The notes beneath the pieces are model-generated. The model saw only the letters and a list, made by a program, of their open reading frames with translations, did not search any database and was not told the DNA's origin. A stretch of DNA of 54,689 nucleotides, from the NCBI GenBank assembly GCA_049509915.1, contig JBEKZL010000009.1, positions 1-54,689 of the forward strand. Reading direction: 5' to 3'. The stretch comes from JBEKYD01 sp049509915 (GTDB lineage: Bacteria > Acidobacteriota > Terriglobia > Bryobacterales > Bryobacteraceae). The position numbers were made by a program, and so were the translations under genes. Positions within the stretch are counted from its first letter, which is position 1; each line of letters starts with the position of its first letter. Shown one piece after another: positions 8,474-17,518 of the stretch.

Positions 8474-8881
8474 TTACCCGATCTCTATCTGGATTCTACC
8501 ACTCCGAGATGAAAGGCGCGGCGGCATGGCCAAAGCATCTAAGCAGAACTCGGCCCGTCGTCCTCGTCCCAGAGGGCTTGCTCTTCGGGCAGCATACGTT
8601 GGTGCAGGATACGGGCGTTGGTGCAGGATACGGGAAACCAGAATGCCGCCCGATTCCTCGCGGTAGAACACGACATGCTTGCCCTGCTCCATCCGTCGCA
8701 GGCCAGGGCGAATTCTGCCACATGGGCGGCCCAATCCCGGATTGTCCGCAACGAGCCGGCAGCAATCTTCAAGCTCGCCGAGGTAGCGGGCGGTCTGGGC
8801 TTCGCCCCAAGTGCGAAGGGTATGGAGGCCGATGCCGTACAAGTCGGCTTCGGCCCGTCGCGAAAAACGGACTCTGGCCAC
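8474..8881 (-). CDS. parE: ParE-like toxin with 19-bp duplication and altered C-terminus
   Basis: A RelE/ParE-superfamily toxin, starting at a GTG (8881) 4 bases after the ParD stop. The first ~85 residues are normal: VRFSRRAEADLYGIGLHT, GRIRPGLRRME, HVVFYREESGGILVSRILHQR. An exact tandem copy of CGTTGGTGCAGGATACGGG (8597-8615 and 8616-8634, plus-strand sequence) then shifts the frame, giving a 135-residue product with an unrelated Arg/Pro/Ser-rich tail. With one copy removed, the protein would read ILHQRMLPEEQALWDEDDG and stop at 8539, about 107 residues, as is normal for ParE. The catalytic fold may survive, but the C-terminal strand and tail are changed. Confidence 0.85.
   Translation of the reverse strand: MARVRFSRRAEADLYGIGLHTLRTWGEAQTARYLGELEDCCRLVADNPGLGRPCGRIRPGLRRMEQGKHVVFYREESGGILVSRILHQRPYPAPTYAARRASPLGRGRRAEFCLDALAMPPRLSSRSGRIQIEIG
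8597..8634. repeat. Exact 19-bp tandem duplication inside parE
   Basis: Two head-to-tail copies of CGTTGGTGCAGGATACGGG without mismatch. Because 19 is not a multiple of three, the second copy changes the reading frame of the toxin gene on the minus strand. The preserved identity of the copies suggests a recent slippage event. Confidence 0.95.
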
Positions 8882-8885
8882 CGGA

Positions 8886-9143
8886 CTAGCGCGGCGTCAC
8901 GGGAAGGTCGAGCTTCTCCCGGACGCGATCGAAAACGTCGCCTTCGGCAATGCCGCTCGTGTCGCCCTGATCGATGGCAGCCCGCAGTGCGGCAAGCTTC
9001 GCCTCGAATTGCCGTTCCTCTCGATCCAGGCTCCTCAGAGCCGCGCGGACAACCTCACTGGCGTTCTCGTAGCGGCCGCTCTCGACCTTCGCCAGCACGA
9101 AGCGGTCGAGATCGTCGGTCAGATTCACATTACGGGTCGGCAT
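8886..9143 (-). CDS. parD: ParD-like antitoxin
   Basis: An 85-residue ribbon-helix-helix antitoxin. MPTRNVNLTDDLDRFVLAKV is the DNA-binding strand and first helix, and GRYENASEVVRAALRSLDRE is the typical ParD second helix with the conserved N-A-S-E-V-V-R-A-L-R. The C-terminal half is the toxin-binding tail. It probably represses its own promoter, which would lie just upstream of 9143, and neutralises ParE. The gene directly precedes parE with a 4-base gap, the usual order for this family. Confidence 0.92.
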   Translation of the reverse strand: MPTRNVNLTDDLDRFVLAKVESGRYENASEVVRAALRSLDREERQFEAKLAALRAAIDQGDTSGIAEGDVFDRVREKLDLPVTPR

Positions 9144-9392
9144 GAAGGGCTCACGTCCATGTTACCGCGGTTAGCAAAGATTGCCAACCGGCCCGCGAAA
9201 TCCTCAGTGGCTTTCCGCCTCGGAGCTTGATGGCGTAGAATTACCATATGCAGGTAGTTCCCTCCCAATCTCGTCCCGGTCTGTTCGCGTCCGACTAGGC
9301 TCCCCGCCGCGCTCTGGCGGCGCGCGCCGGTTTGTCTACAGGCGCGCATGGCGATTCCAAATCCACAACTGAATATTTTGAAGGAGTATGCG

Positions 9393-10751
9393 ATGGGGAA
9401 GACTCTCGAATTAGGGCGACCCGATCTGCCGCAGCTCTCGGGCGCGTTGCCGGGGCCGAAGGCGCGGGCGATTATCGAGCGCGACCGGGCGGTGGTTTCG
9501 ACTTCTTACACGCGCGGCTATCCGCTGGTGGCCGCGCGGGGCGAAGGCGCGATGGTAGAGGACGTGGACGGCAACCGGTTTTTGGACTTCAACGCCGGTA
9601 TCGCTGTGGTGGCGACGGGGCATTGCCACCCGCGCGTGGTCGCGGCCATTCAGCGGCAGGCGGCGCGGCTGATCCACATGTCGGGCACGGATTTCTACTA
9701 CGAAGAGCTGACCGCGCTGGCCGAAGAGCTGGCCCGGATCGCACCGGGCGCGGTGCCGCGCCGGGTTTCATTTGGCAATTCCGGCGCCGAAGCCATCGAG
9801 GGCGCCATCAAGCTGGCGCGTTATGCGACCGGCCGGGACAAGATCATCGCCTTTTATTCTTCCTTCCATGGCCGTACCATGGGCGCGCTCTCGCTGACGG
9901 CGAGCAGGGCGGTGCAGCGGGCGGGCTTCGGTCCGCTCATTCCGGGGGTGGTGCATGCGCCCTACGCCTATTGCTTCCGCTGCCCGCAGGGGCGGACGCC
10001 CGATACCTGCGCGGTGGAATGCGTCCAGCACATCGAAAAGACCATTCTGAAGACCATCGCCCCGGCAAAGGAAACGGCGGCAATCGTGGTGGAACCGGTG
10101 CAGGGGGAAAGCGGATACGTGGTGCCGCCGCGCAAGTTCTTCGACGAGCTGGCGCGGGTGGCCGAACAAAATGGTATTCTTCTGATTTTCGACGAAGTCC
10201 AATCCGGCATGGGGCGGACCGGGCGGATGTGGGCGGCGGATCATTTCGACGCGGTGCCGGATATTCTGGCGGTGGCCAAGGGGGTCGCGAGCGGCATGCC
10301 GCTGGGGGCCACCATCGCGCGGGCCGAGATCATGAATTGGCCGCCGGGAGCGCACGCGTCCACGTTTGGCGGCAATCCGGTGGCTTGTCAGGCCGCCCTG
10401 ACGACCATCGCCTTGCTGGAGGAAAGCCTGATCGAAAACGCCGCGAACATGGGCGCATATTTGATGGAGCGATTGCGTGAGTGGCCGGAACGGTACGAGA
10501 CGGTCGGCGACGTGCGCGGCCTGGGGCTGATGATCGGCGTCGAACTGGTACGGGACCGCCGGAGTAGGGAACGTAATCCGGCCCTTCGGGACCGGGTGGT
10601 GGAACTGGCGTTCGAACGCGGGCTATTGATTCTGGGCGCCGGAGAGAATACCATTCGCCTCTGCCCGCCGCTGCTGGTGACGCGCGAGCAGTGCGACTTT
10701 GCGATGGAGACGATCGAAGATTGCCTCAAACTGGCCATGGCGAAGCAATAA
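9393..10751 (+). CDS. Class III aminotransferase (acetylornithine/4-aminobutyrate type)
   Basis: A 452-residue PLP enzyme of the acetylornithine/GABA aminotransferase group, transferring an omega-amino group to 2-oxoglutarate. Seen: FGNSGAEAIEGAIKLARYAT (phosphate-binding region), FHGRTMGALSLTAS, VVEPVQGESGY, IFDEVQSGMGRTG with the PLP-binding Asp, and the Schiff-base Lys in LAVAKGVASGMPLGA. ATG 9393 is chosen because AAGGAG sits 7 bases upstream; another ATG at 9348 in frame lacks such a site. It is followed by a methyltransferase overlapping its 3' end. The exact substrate is not determinable; a Cys-containing insert (CFRCPQGRTPDTCAVEC) is typical of a subgroup annotated as acetylornithine-family. 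Confidence 0.9.
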   Translation: MGKTLELGRPDLPQLSGALPGPKARAIIERDRAVVSTSYTRGYPLVAARGEGAMVEDVDGNRFLDFNAGIAVVATGHCHPRVVAAIQRQAARLIHMSGTDFYYEELTALAEELARIAPGAVPRRVSFGNSGAEAIEGAIKLARYATGRDKIIAFYSSFHGRTMGALSLTASRAVQRAGFGPLIPGVVHAPYAYCFRCPQGRTPDTCAVECVQHIEKTILKTIAPAKETAAIVVEPVQGESGYVVPPRKFFDELARVAEQNGILLIFDEVQSGMGRTGRMWAADHFDAVPDILAVAKGVASGMPLGATIARAEIMNWPPGAHASTFGGNPVACQAALTTIALLEESLIENAANMGAYLMERLREWPERYETVGDVRGLGLMIGVELVRDRRSRERNPALRDRVVELAFERGLLILGAGENTIRLCPPLLVTREQCDFAMETIEDCLKLAMAKQ

Positions 10752-11278
10752 AGACGCTCGATGTCGGCTGCGGCATTCACCGCCAACCGGGCTCCATCGG
10801 GCTGGACCGCAACCCCGCCAGCCATGCCGACGTGCTGGCGGATCTCGACCGCTTTCCGTATCCGTTTGCCGACAATGCCTTCGACCGGGTGACGGCGATT
10901 CACGTGATCGAGCACGTCGACGACGTGATCCGGACGATGCAGGAATTTCACCGGCTGGTGCGGGCGGGCGGCACGGTACGGATCGAGACGCCGCACTACA
11001 CCGACTTCAGCTCGTTCTGCGATCCCACCCACAAGCACCATCTGACCAGCTTCAGCTTCCGCTATTTCGGCAAAGATAATGCCGGCTTCGGCTACTATTC
11101 GCCGGTGAAATTTCGTGAGATTTCCGTCCGCGTCAAGCTACTGGCTTTCTGGAGATGGCTGGGATTCGAATTTCTGGTGAACCGCTTTCCGCGCTACCGG
11201 CGCTTTTGGGAATACTACCTTTGCTACGTGGTGCGGGGGAAGGCGATGGAATTCGAATTCGAAGTTCTAAAGGCGTGA
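10691..11278 (+). CDS. Class I SAM-dependent methyltransferase
   Basis: A protein of up to 195 residues with the SAM-binding core TLDVGCGIHRQPGSIGLDRNP, the motif DRFPYPFADNAFDRVTAIHV and VRAGGTVRIETPHYTDFSSF, as in Methyltransf_11 enzymes acting on small or glycan substrates. The N-terminus is unclear: ATG 10691 or TTG 10721 are the only starts before the SAM motif, and both overlap the aminotransferase end by 31-61 bases, implying translational coupling. The C-terminus is rich in aromatic and basic residues (YRRFWEYYLCYVVRG), possibly membrane-associated. The substrate is unknown. It probably belongs to the same operon as the aminotransferase and YraN. Confidence 0.8.
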   Translation: MRLCDGDDRRLPQTGHGEAIKTLDVGCGIHRQPGSIGLDRNPASHADVLADLDRFPYPFADNAFDRVTAIHVIEHVDDVIRTMQEFHRLVRAGGTVRIETPHYTDFSSFCDPTHKHHLTSFSFRYFGKDNAGFGYYSPVKFREISVRVKLLAFWRWLGFEFLVNRFPRYRRFWEYYLCYVVRGKAMEFEFEVLKA

Positions 11279-11288
11279 GGCGGGGGCC

Positions 11289-11705
11289 ATGATGGGCTGG
11301 CTGTGGCGCGTGGCGGCGCGGTTGCGTTGGTATTTTCGGCCGGACGAGATCGGCCGCTGGGGCGAGGACCTGGCGCACCGCTATTTGCGGGCGCAGGGCT
11401 GCACGGTGGTGGCGCGCAACTACCGGCCTCCGTCGGAATCCGGCGAAATCGATATCGTGGCCTGGCATGGGGAAACGCTGGCCTTCGTGGAAGTGAAAAC
11501 CCGGGCGAGCGCGGACTTTGCCGCGCCGGATCGCAACGTCGGCCAGGAAAAGCAGCGCCGCATGCTGCGCGCGGCCGAAGACTACCTGCGGCGCACGGAA
11601 GTGCCGTGGTCGCGGACGAGATTCGATATTGTGAGTATTGTTTTGTCGGAGCCGCCCAAGCTGGAGTGGAGGCGGGGAGCGTTCCGGCGGCCGGAGGGGC
11701 GGTGA
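11289..11705 (+). CDS. YraN/UPF0102 family nuclease-fold protein
   Basis: A 138-residue member of UPF0102 (YraN), a small restriction-endonuclease-fold family. The conserved core is GRWGEDLAHRYLRAQGCTVV, the ARNYRPPSESGEIDIVAW segment and LAFVEVKTR, giving the E...D...E-x-K metal/catalytic pattern of PD-(D/E)XK nucleases. Length fits (115-140). The biological role is not established; it is often linked to genome maintenance or recombination. It begins 10 bases after the methyltransferase and closes a three-gene operon. Two adjacent ATGs (11289, 11292) are possible starts. Confidence 0.9.
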   Translation: MMGWLWRVAARLRWYFRPDEIGRWGEDLAHRYLRAQGCTVVARNYRPPSESGEIDIVAWHGETLAFVEVKTRASADFAAPDRNVGQEKQRRMLRAAEDYLRRTEVPWSRTRFDIVSIVLSEPPKLEWRRGAFRRPEGR

Positions 11706-11717
11706 AAAAACAAATTC

Positions 11718-11798
11718 ATAGCCGCCGATGAACACCGATGAACGCCGATAAAGAAATCAAAGGATTCGTCGGCGTTCTCGGTGTTCATCGGCGGCTAT
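11718..11798. repeat. Large inverted repeat between convergent genes
   Basis: Arms ATAGCCGCCGATGAACACCG... (11718-11750) and ...CGGTGTTCATCGGCGGCTAT (11768-11798) are reverse complements over about 30 bases with one single-base gap, around an 18-base loop. It lies between convergent yraN and the TonB gene and could serve as a bidirectional terminator. Internal near-repeats of GATGAACNCCGAT suggest a dispersed repeat family rather than a dedicated terminator. Confidence 0.75.
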
Positions 11799-11845
11799 AT
11801 TCCTTCAAAGGCTCCTAAGGTGGCGGGCCTGCCCCGCTGCGCTGC

Positions 11846-12607
11846 CTATTGGTTTAGCTTGAAGGTCACGGTGATGGGGGCGATCACTTCCACCGGGTCG
11901 CCGTTGAGGTAGGTGGGTTCGTAGATCCATTGCTTGACGGCATCAATCGCGGCACTGGCCAGCAAGGGGTGGCCGCTGAGGACGCGCAGTTCCTTGAGCC
12001 GCCCGTCCACCCCGATTACCGAGGACAACTCCACCGTCCCTTGCACGCGCATGTTGCGCGCCAGCATTGGATAGACAGGCTCCGCGCGGTGCACCAGCCG
12101 AGCCATTTTCACCTGGCCGCCGGGGCGGAGACGGAGCGGGGCAGCGGGTGCAGTTCGGGCGGCCGGCGCGGCAACCTCGATCCGCGGCGGCGGGCTGGTA
12201 CGTGCGTTTTCCAGGATGGCGGCGACCAGTCCCAGGCCAGGGCCACTCACCTGGCCCATGCCGATCCCATCCGGCATGCCAACCACGCCAACCTCACCCG
12301 GCGGATCTTCAATCATGACCGGGCGCGGCGGGATACGCGTGGGCAGAAGCAGCACGCGCTTGTCGATAGGTCGAACAGCTTCACGAACCACGCGCGGACG
12401 TTCGGCTGCGTCCACGTGGGCCGGGGCCAGGGGTGCGGCCGGCTCCAGCAACGCGATCAGCGCTTGCGGCCGCGGCATGGCCTGCGGCCACAACATCGGA
12501 AACAGCGCGGCGGAACCAACCAGGATACTCTCGATGGTGACACCCAAGCCGGTGGCCCAAGCCCGCCGGCCGGAAGCGTAATTCGATAGAACGGCCTGTT
12601 CGAACAT
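11846..12607 (-). CDS. TonB-like energy transducer
   Basis: A 253-residue inner-membrane protein. MFEQAVLSNYASGRRAWATG precedes a hydrophobic anchor (VTIESILVGSAALFPMLWP, about residues 22-41). A Pro-rich periplasmic stretch follows, and the C-terminus is a TonB domain (AEPVYPMLARNMRVQGTVEL, IDAVKQWIYEPTYLNGDPV). ATG 12607 is preferred over 12637 since AGGAGG lies 7-8 bases upstream. TonB proteins couple the proton motive force to outer-membrane receptors; the Oar-like receptor at 33-36 kb is a candidate partner, but that is inference. No ExbB/ExbD genes are nearby. Confidence 0.88.
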   Translation of the reverse strand: MFEQAVLSNYASGRRAWATGLGVTIESILVGSAALFPMLWPQAMPRPQALIALLEPAAPLAPAHVDAAERPRVVREAVRPIDKRVLLLPTRIPPRPVMIEDPPGEVGVVGMPDGIGMGQVSGPGLGLVAAILENARTSPPPRIEVAAPAARTAPAAPLRLRPGGQVKMARLVHRAEPVYPMLARNMRVQGTVELSSVIGVDGRLKELRVLSGHPLLASAAIDAVKQWIYEPTYLNGDPVEVIAPITVTFKLNQ

Positions 12608-12938
12608 CGCAATTTCCTCCTCTGGATCGAATTCCACTCTCTTCCGGCAACCAATATCCGTGCCGGCCAGGTCTCAGGAGGGCGGCCGCTCTCACCACAA
12701 CCCGTTTACCACGCTTTCTACAACCAGCCTTCTACACACCATAGACACCGGAACCGGGAGTAAGTTTCTGGAGTGTGGGACAGGCGCAAGGACGCTGGGA
12801 TTTACGCGGGGGCGGCGTATGGATACAATACGGGCAGTACGCCGCCGGCGCGCCACTTTTCGGGCACCGGTGAGGCCGTGCCGCGCGCCGCTGGAAGCAG
12901 CCCGGAATCCCGATGAGAAATTCGAAAGGAAAAGTCTC
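12608..12938. other. Divergent intergenic region between TonB gene and DUF362 gene
   Basis: About 330 bases between divergent start codons at 12607 and 12939. It should contain promoters for both directions. No hairpin, operator-like dyad or convincing -10/-35 pair was identified by eye. The open reading in the DUF362 frame across this region does not look like protein. Confidence 0.5.
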
Positions 12939-14315
12939 ATGCATCGAAGGTGTTTTTTGAGGTCGCTCGCCGCGGCTCAAGCCGCCGGTCTGGCGCATGT
13001 CCCGCTGGTATTGCCATGGAAGGCGATGGCGCAGCAGCGAGGCGAGATGGCTCCGGTCGAACCCTTTAAGCCCAGCGAGGGGGCGAACCATCCGGTCGGC
13101 GCGAGCAAGGGGATTTATCCGGGCAGAGTGGTGTGGGTGCGCGACGCCAAGGCCACCAGTTGGGACGGTGTGACCGGGCACTGGTGGGACGACGCGAACA
13201 CCAACCAAAGAGTGGTCCACGGCATGACTTCCGGCCTCCTTCAAAATCTGACCGGAAGGAAGAACGACGGGCAGGCATGGGACGCGCTGTTCCGGAGTTT
13301 CAATAGCGCCCACAAGTTTGGCAACTCGGGATACCGCCCCGGCGAGCGCATCGCGATCAAGATCAATTGCAACCAGGACCGGTCGCCGGAATGGGGCACG
13401 CTGGCGCCGGGAGCGAGGTTCCCAGCCGCGCCGCAGAATGGCTTGCCGAGCCCTCACGCGGTGGTGGCGCTGGTGACGCAACTGATCGAAGCGGCCGGAG
13501 TGCGTGGCGAGGATATCGTGGTATACGACGTCGCCGGCGGGCGCAATGTCGGCCAACCCATCTATACCCGGATCAGGGCGAATTCGGGCGCTCAGTTCCA
13601 GGCCGTGAAGTTTCTGGTGGGCACCGATTTCAAACAGGGCGGGCGGATGTTCGCCGCGCCGGACATGGCGAACCCGGTTCGATTCTCGAAAGCGGACGTT
13701 CCGGCGGCCTATCTGCCGGAGCAGGTGACCGGGGCCAAGTATATGATCAACATGGCGCTGCTGCGGCCGCACGGGATGGCCGGAGTGACGCTGATCGGAA
13801 AGAACCACTTCGGCTCGGTGTATTTCCCCAGCGATGGCGGCTGGTCGCCAAGGGCGCTGCACGCGAGCGTGATGCGGACCCAGGCCATGGGCTCCTACAA
13901 TGCCCTGGTGGATTTGATCGGGCACCGGCACCTGGGCGGCAAGACCATGCTCTACATGCTGGATGGCCTGTATACGGCCGAGCACAACGAAAGCAACGTG
14001 TTCAAGTGGGCGTCGTTCAACGACCATTGGGCTTCCAGCATGTTGGCCTCGCAGGACCCGGTGGCGATCGACTCGGTGGCGCTCGACCTTCTGAGCAGCG
14101 AGCCTCGTGCTACCCAGGTGCGCGGTAACGCCGACAACTACCTCCACGAATCGGCACAAGCCGGGAAACCCCCGTCGGGCACGATCTACAACCCCGACGG
14201 CGGCGGCACGCTAGCCAGCCTGGGTGTACACGAGCACTGGAACAGCGCCGACGCACGCAAATACACGCGTAACCTCGGCGGCAAAGAAGGCATCGAACTA
14301 ATCGCCGCGGGATAG
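12939..14315 (+). CDS. Tat-exported DUF362 domain protein
   Basis: A 458-residue protein. MHRRCFLRSLAAAQAAGLAH is a twin-arginine signal (RRCFLR). The mature part matches DUF362, a family often iron-sulfur associated but of unknown biochemical role: RIAIKINCNQD, VVALVTQLIEAAGVRGEDI, KYMINMALLRPHGMAGVTL, and ASQDPVAIDSVALDLL near the C-terminus. ATG 12939 is chosen because AAAGGA precedes it and the signal peptide begins there. No cysteine-rich ferredoxin segment is present, so this copy may lack the cluster seen in some relatives. Folded export by Tat suggests a cofactor. No functional partner is adjacent. Confidence 0.88.
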   Translation: MHRRCFLRSLAAAQAAGLAHVPLVLPWKAMAQQRGEMAPVEPFKPSEGANHPVGASKGIYPGRVVWVRDAKATSWDGVTGHWWDDANTNQRVVHGMTSGLLQNLTGRKNDGQAWDALFRSFNSAHKFGNSGYRPGERIAIKINCNQDRSPEWGTLAPGARFPAAPQNGLPSPHAVVALVTQLIEAAGVRGEDIVVYDVAGGRNVGQPIYTRIRANSGAQFQAVKFLVGTDFKQGGRMFAAPDMANPVRFSKADVPAAYLPEQVTGAKYMINMALLRPHGMAGVTLIGKNHFGSVYFPSDGGWSPRALHASVMRTQAMGSYNALVDLIGHRHLGGKTMLYMLDGLYTAEHNESNVFKWASFNDHWASSMLASQDPVAIDSVALDLLSSEPRATQVRGNADNYLHESAQAGKPPSGTIYNPDGGGTLASLGVHEHWNSADARKYTRNLGGKEGIELIAAG

Positions 14316-14497
14316 CACGCGGCGGTGCGACGGGTGCGGGCGCGACAGTGGGCGGACTGACAATCGGCCTCGGCTCGCCGAGCGTTGGCGGGGGGACCTG
14401 GCAGGTTATGCGAGGCGCGGGCCGGGACTCAGAACTCCTGGCGTCGTGGAATTTTGGGGTGAGCCCGGTTTCGGCGGAGAGAGCGTGGGACAGACCG

Positions 14498-14525
14498 GAC
14501 AGACCGTCGTTTTTTGTGGTCTGTC
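14498..14525. repeat. Hairpin of the CAGACC...GGTCTG family (family D)
   Basis: Arms GACAGACC and GGTCTGTC around the loop GTCGTTTTTTGT. It shares arm core and loop with the hairpin at 53845-53880 (loop TCGTTCTCTG), which points to a dispersed repeat rather than two independent terminators. Confidence 0.6.
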
Positions 14526-14875
14526 GGCCCTCGCCAAGCTGTAGCAGCCTGACAGATGACGAAGAACGATCGTCAGTCCCACCCTATGGGTCCGGGCATT
14601 TCCCTGGGCCGCCCAAAACGCCGAGCTGACATCAGTTCGGAGACTCCTCCCGGCGCTTTCGGCTGCGGCTATGTCGTAAACTCAGCCGCCTTTCCGACCG
14701 CCCCTCCCGCAGCGCGCCTCCCCACCTATCTCGCGGAGGGGGACCGGGACAACCTGAACTGCGCTATTTTGGGGTAACGGAAGTCGGCCTGGCGCGAAAC
14801 CCCGGTCACAGGGCCTTCCAAATTATTTCAGGCCCCTAAATCCTTTCCTCCCACCGCTTCGTCTCTGCCGCAATT

Positions 14876-15274
14876 CCTCACCGTCCCAGTCGTCGTGCTA
14901 CATCTGAAGATTGGGGAGCCGCTATCACCCCGGTTGGGCCGCAAACGAACCTTTTCCTTTCAACAAAAAGAAACTGAATAACTTATGCGCTCAATACCAA
15001 CCCAACTCCCTCCCTTTTCCGAACCCAACCCACGGGATCCCGACCAGCTCCGAAAAGCGCACAAAACTGCACAATGGCGCACAAAAATCGCCGGACGGCC
15101 CGAAGCCACGCGCCCACCCCGGCCGCATTTCCTCACCGCCCCAGCCGTCGTGCTACATCTCATAGTCCGGCAAGGCCCGCGAGCGACCAACCCGATTCGG
15201 CCCCTTTTCCGAACCCATCCCTGGCGACGCCGACCAGCTCCGAAAAGCGCACAAAATTGCACAATGGCGCACAA
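14876..15274. repeat. Two-unit direct repeat array (blocks B and A)
   Basis: Block B, 30 bases ending CGTCGTGCTACATCT, occurs at 14876-14905 and 15131-15160 with 2 mismatches. Block A, 73 bases running from CCCTTTTCCGAACCCA to GCACAATGGCGCACAA, occurs at 15012-15084 and 15202-15274; its last ~43 bases differ at one position. The order is B-A-B-A with unequal spacers (about 106 and 41 bases), so this is a duplicated non-coding unit rather than a simple tandem repeat. Confidence 0.8.
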
Positions 15275-15570
15275 CTCGTGAGCCTCGTATTATAAAGCAG
15301 GTACAGAGCCGATCTCAAGCGCGAGGGATGATCGCCCTTTTGTTTTCAGCGAATCGGAGTCGGCCCTGCCCTGCAATTTGATTTTTCAAAATCCGGAATC
15401 GTCCGCATTGCAGCCCGTGAGCTGAGCCTCGTCGAAGCCAAAAGGGAGTTCCCGGCCTTCGCCAACCTGCTCGGAAAGGCCGCTCAGGCTCCCTGAAACA
15501 CGGCCCAGGAAGTCCCGAGGAGTCCCCGCCTGATGCACTGTGGGTCTCGGCAGTCAACAGCGTCGATTTG

Positions 15571-15693
15571 GTGGGGCGGACGCCCTCGTCCGCGCGCGAC
15601 CCCCTGGTCGCGGCTGGCGGCAAGGGACTGATTGTTTGGGGCGAAGAGCGGGTCCTGGGGGACCCGCGCCGACGAGGGCGTCCGCCCCACCAC
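15571..15693. repeat. Inverted GTCCGCCC-type palindrome (family A, second copy)
   Basis: The left arm GTGGGGCGGACGCCCTCGTC (15571-15590) pairs with GACGAGGGCGTCCGCCCCAC (15671-15690), perfectly over 20 bases. Inner shorter complementarity (ACCCCCTGG / CCTGGGGG) extends the stem. It is the better-conserved relative of the element at 1930-2060 and sits 80 bases before the DapA-family gene. The element is open in that gene's frame, so it can mislead start selection. Confidence 0.8.
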
Positions 15694-15769
15694 TTTTGCG
15701 GTGCCTCTTTCAAACTTCAAGGGCATGCGGCATGGGACTGAGAGACTCCGCTCCACGGGAAGCGCTACC

Positions 15770-16794
<1,025 letters not shown>

Positions 16795-16798
<4 letters not shown>

Positions 16799-17403
16799 CC
16801 GAAGCGCTGGCCCTGGTCGAGATCGGAGGCTGGTCGCCGGCCATGGTGGTGCTCGACGCCATGGAGAAATCGGCCGGCGTTCGGCTGCTCGAAACCGAAC
16901 TGAACGACAGTCCGGGCGTGTGCATGAAGCTATACGGGCGGCTGGGGGACATCGAATCGGCGGCGCGGGTGGCCGAGGAAACAGCCGGCGCGATGGCGAC
17001 ACCGATCCTTGTGCATGTTATCCCCGGCCCATCGGAGCTCTCACCCGCCGCCTACCAGGCCGGGCGGCCGGATTTCAATCCCCTCATCGAACAGGCAGCC
17101 GTCCAGATACCGGAGAACGATATGAACGATCAATCCAGTTTTGCCGTGGGCCTCATCGAAACCCAGGGGTTCACCGCCGTTTTCGAGGCGATCGACACGG
17201 CGTTGAAGACCGCCGCGGTGGAGGTGCTGGCCCGGGAGAAACTGGGCGGCGGGTACATCACCGTGCTGATCAAGGGAGATGTGGCGGCGGTTACGGCGGC
17301 GGTGGACGCGGGCAAGGCGAAAGTGGAAGGTCTCGGGCGGCTAATTGCGGCGCACGTCATCCCCAGCCCCAGCAAAGGCGTGTTGTCGCTGCTGCCGAAG
17401 TAG
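16795..17403 (+). CDS. Tandem-domain BMC shell protein (BMC-T-like)
   Basis: A two-domain bacterial microcompartment shell protein of about 202 residues. Domain 1 (residues ~2-95) begins TEALALVEIGGWSPAMVVLD and ends LVHVIPGPSE. Domain 2 (~115-195) is a canonical PduA-like BMC domain: FAVGLIETQGFTAVFEAIDT, GGGYITVLIKGDVAAVTAAV, AAHVIPSPSKGVLSLLPK. No ATG, GTG or TTG precedes domain 1 after the in-frame stop at 16738. The only start that keeps the first beta strand is CTG 16795, overlapping the upstream TGA (CTGA); ATG 16843 would delete that strand. An internal ATG at 17122 with GGAG 6 bases upstream could also make domain 2 alone (93 residues). No pentameric vertex gene lies in the window. 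Confidence 0.87.
17112..17124 (+). promoter_or_regulatory. Internal ribosome binding site and ATG for shell domain 2
   Basis: GGAG (17112-17115) is followed by AACGAT and then ATG (17122) in frame within the BMC gene. Initiation here gives a 93-residue single BMC domain, the usual size of a hexameric BMC-H protein. Use of this site is inferred, not shown. Confidence 0.45.
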
Positions 17404-17518
17404 CGGATGGCAGAAGCTTCCACTTACTAACGTTGGTTAGGTTCTATACGTTATAGGAAGGCGTGATAGAATCCTCCGCGCTCGCACCATAGAATCGGGC
17501 TGTATCGTGTGCCCGATA

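Larger units (their letters stand above)
14316..15724. other. Long gene-free, repeat-bearing region
   Basis: About 1.4 kb without a credible gene; the open frames present have no family features and overlap each other. It contains a hairpin at 14498-14525, direct repeats at 14876-15274 and a large inverted element at 15571-15693. The top strand is unusually C-rich around 14.6-15.3 kb. A structured RNA or a remnant of a mobile element is possible, but nothing recognisable was found. Confidence 0.6.

Noticed and set aside
14911..15281. Small proteins encoded in the gene-free region
   Set aside because: Overlapping frames coincide with non-coding direct repeats, have no ribosome sites and contain no recognisable domain.
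15632..15769. Extended N-terminus for the DapA-family enzyme
   Set aside because: The additional residues are encoded largely by the inverted repeat at 15571-15693 and lie outside the lyase fold.
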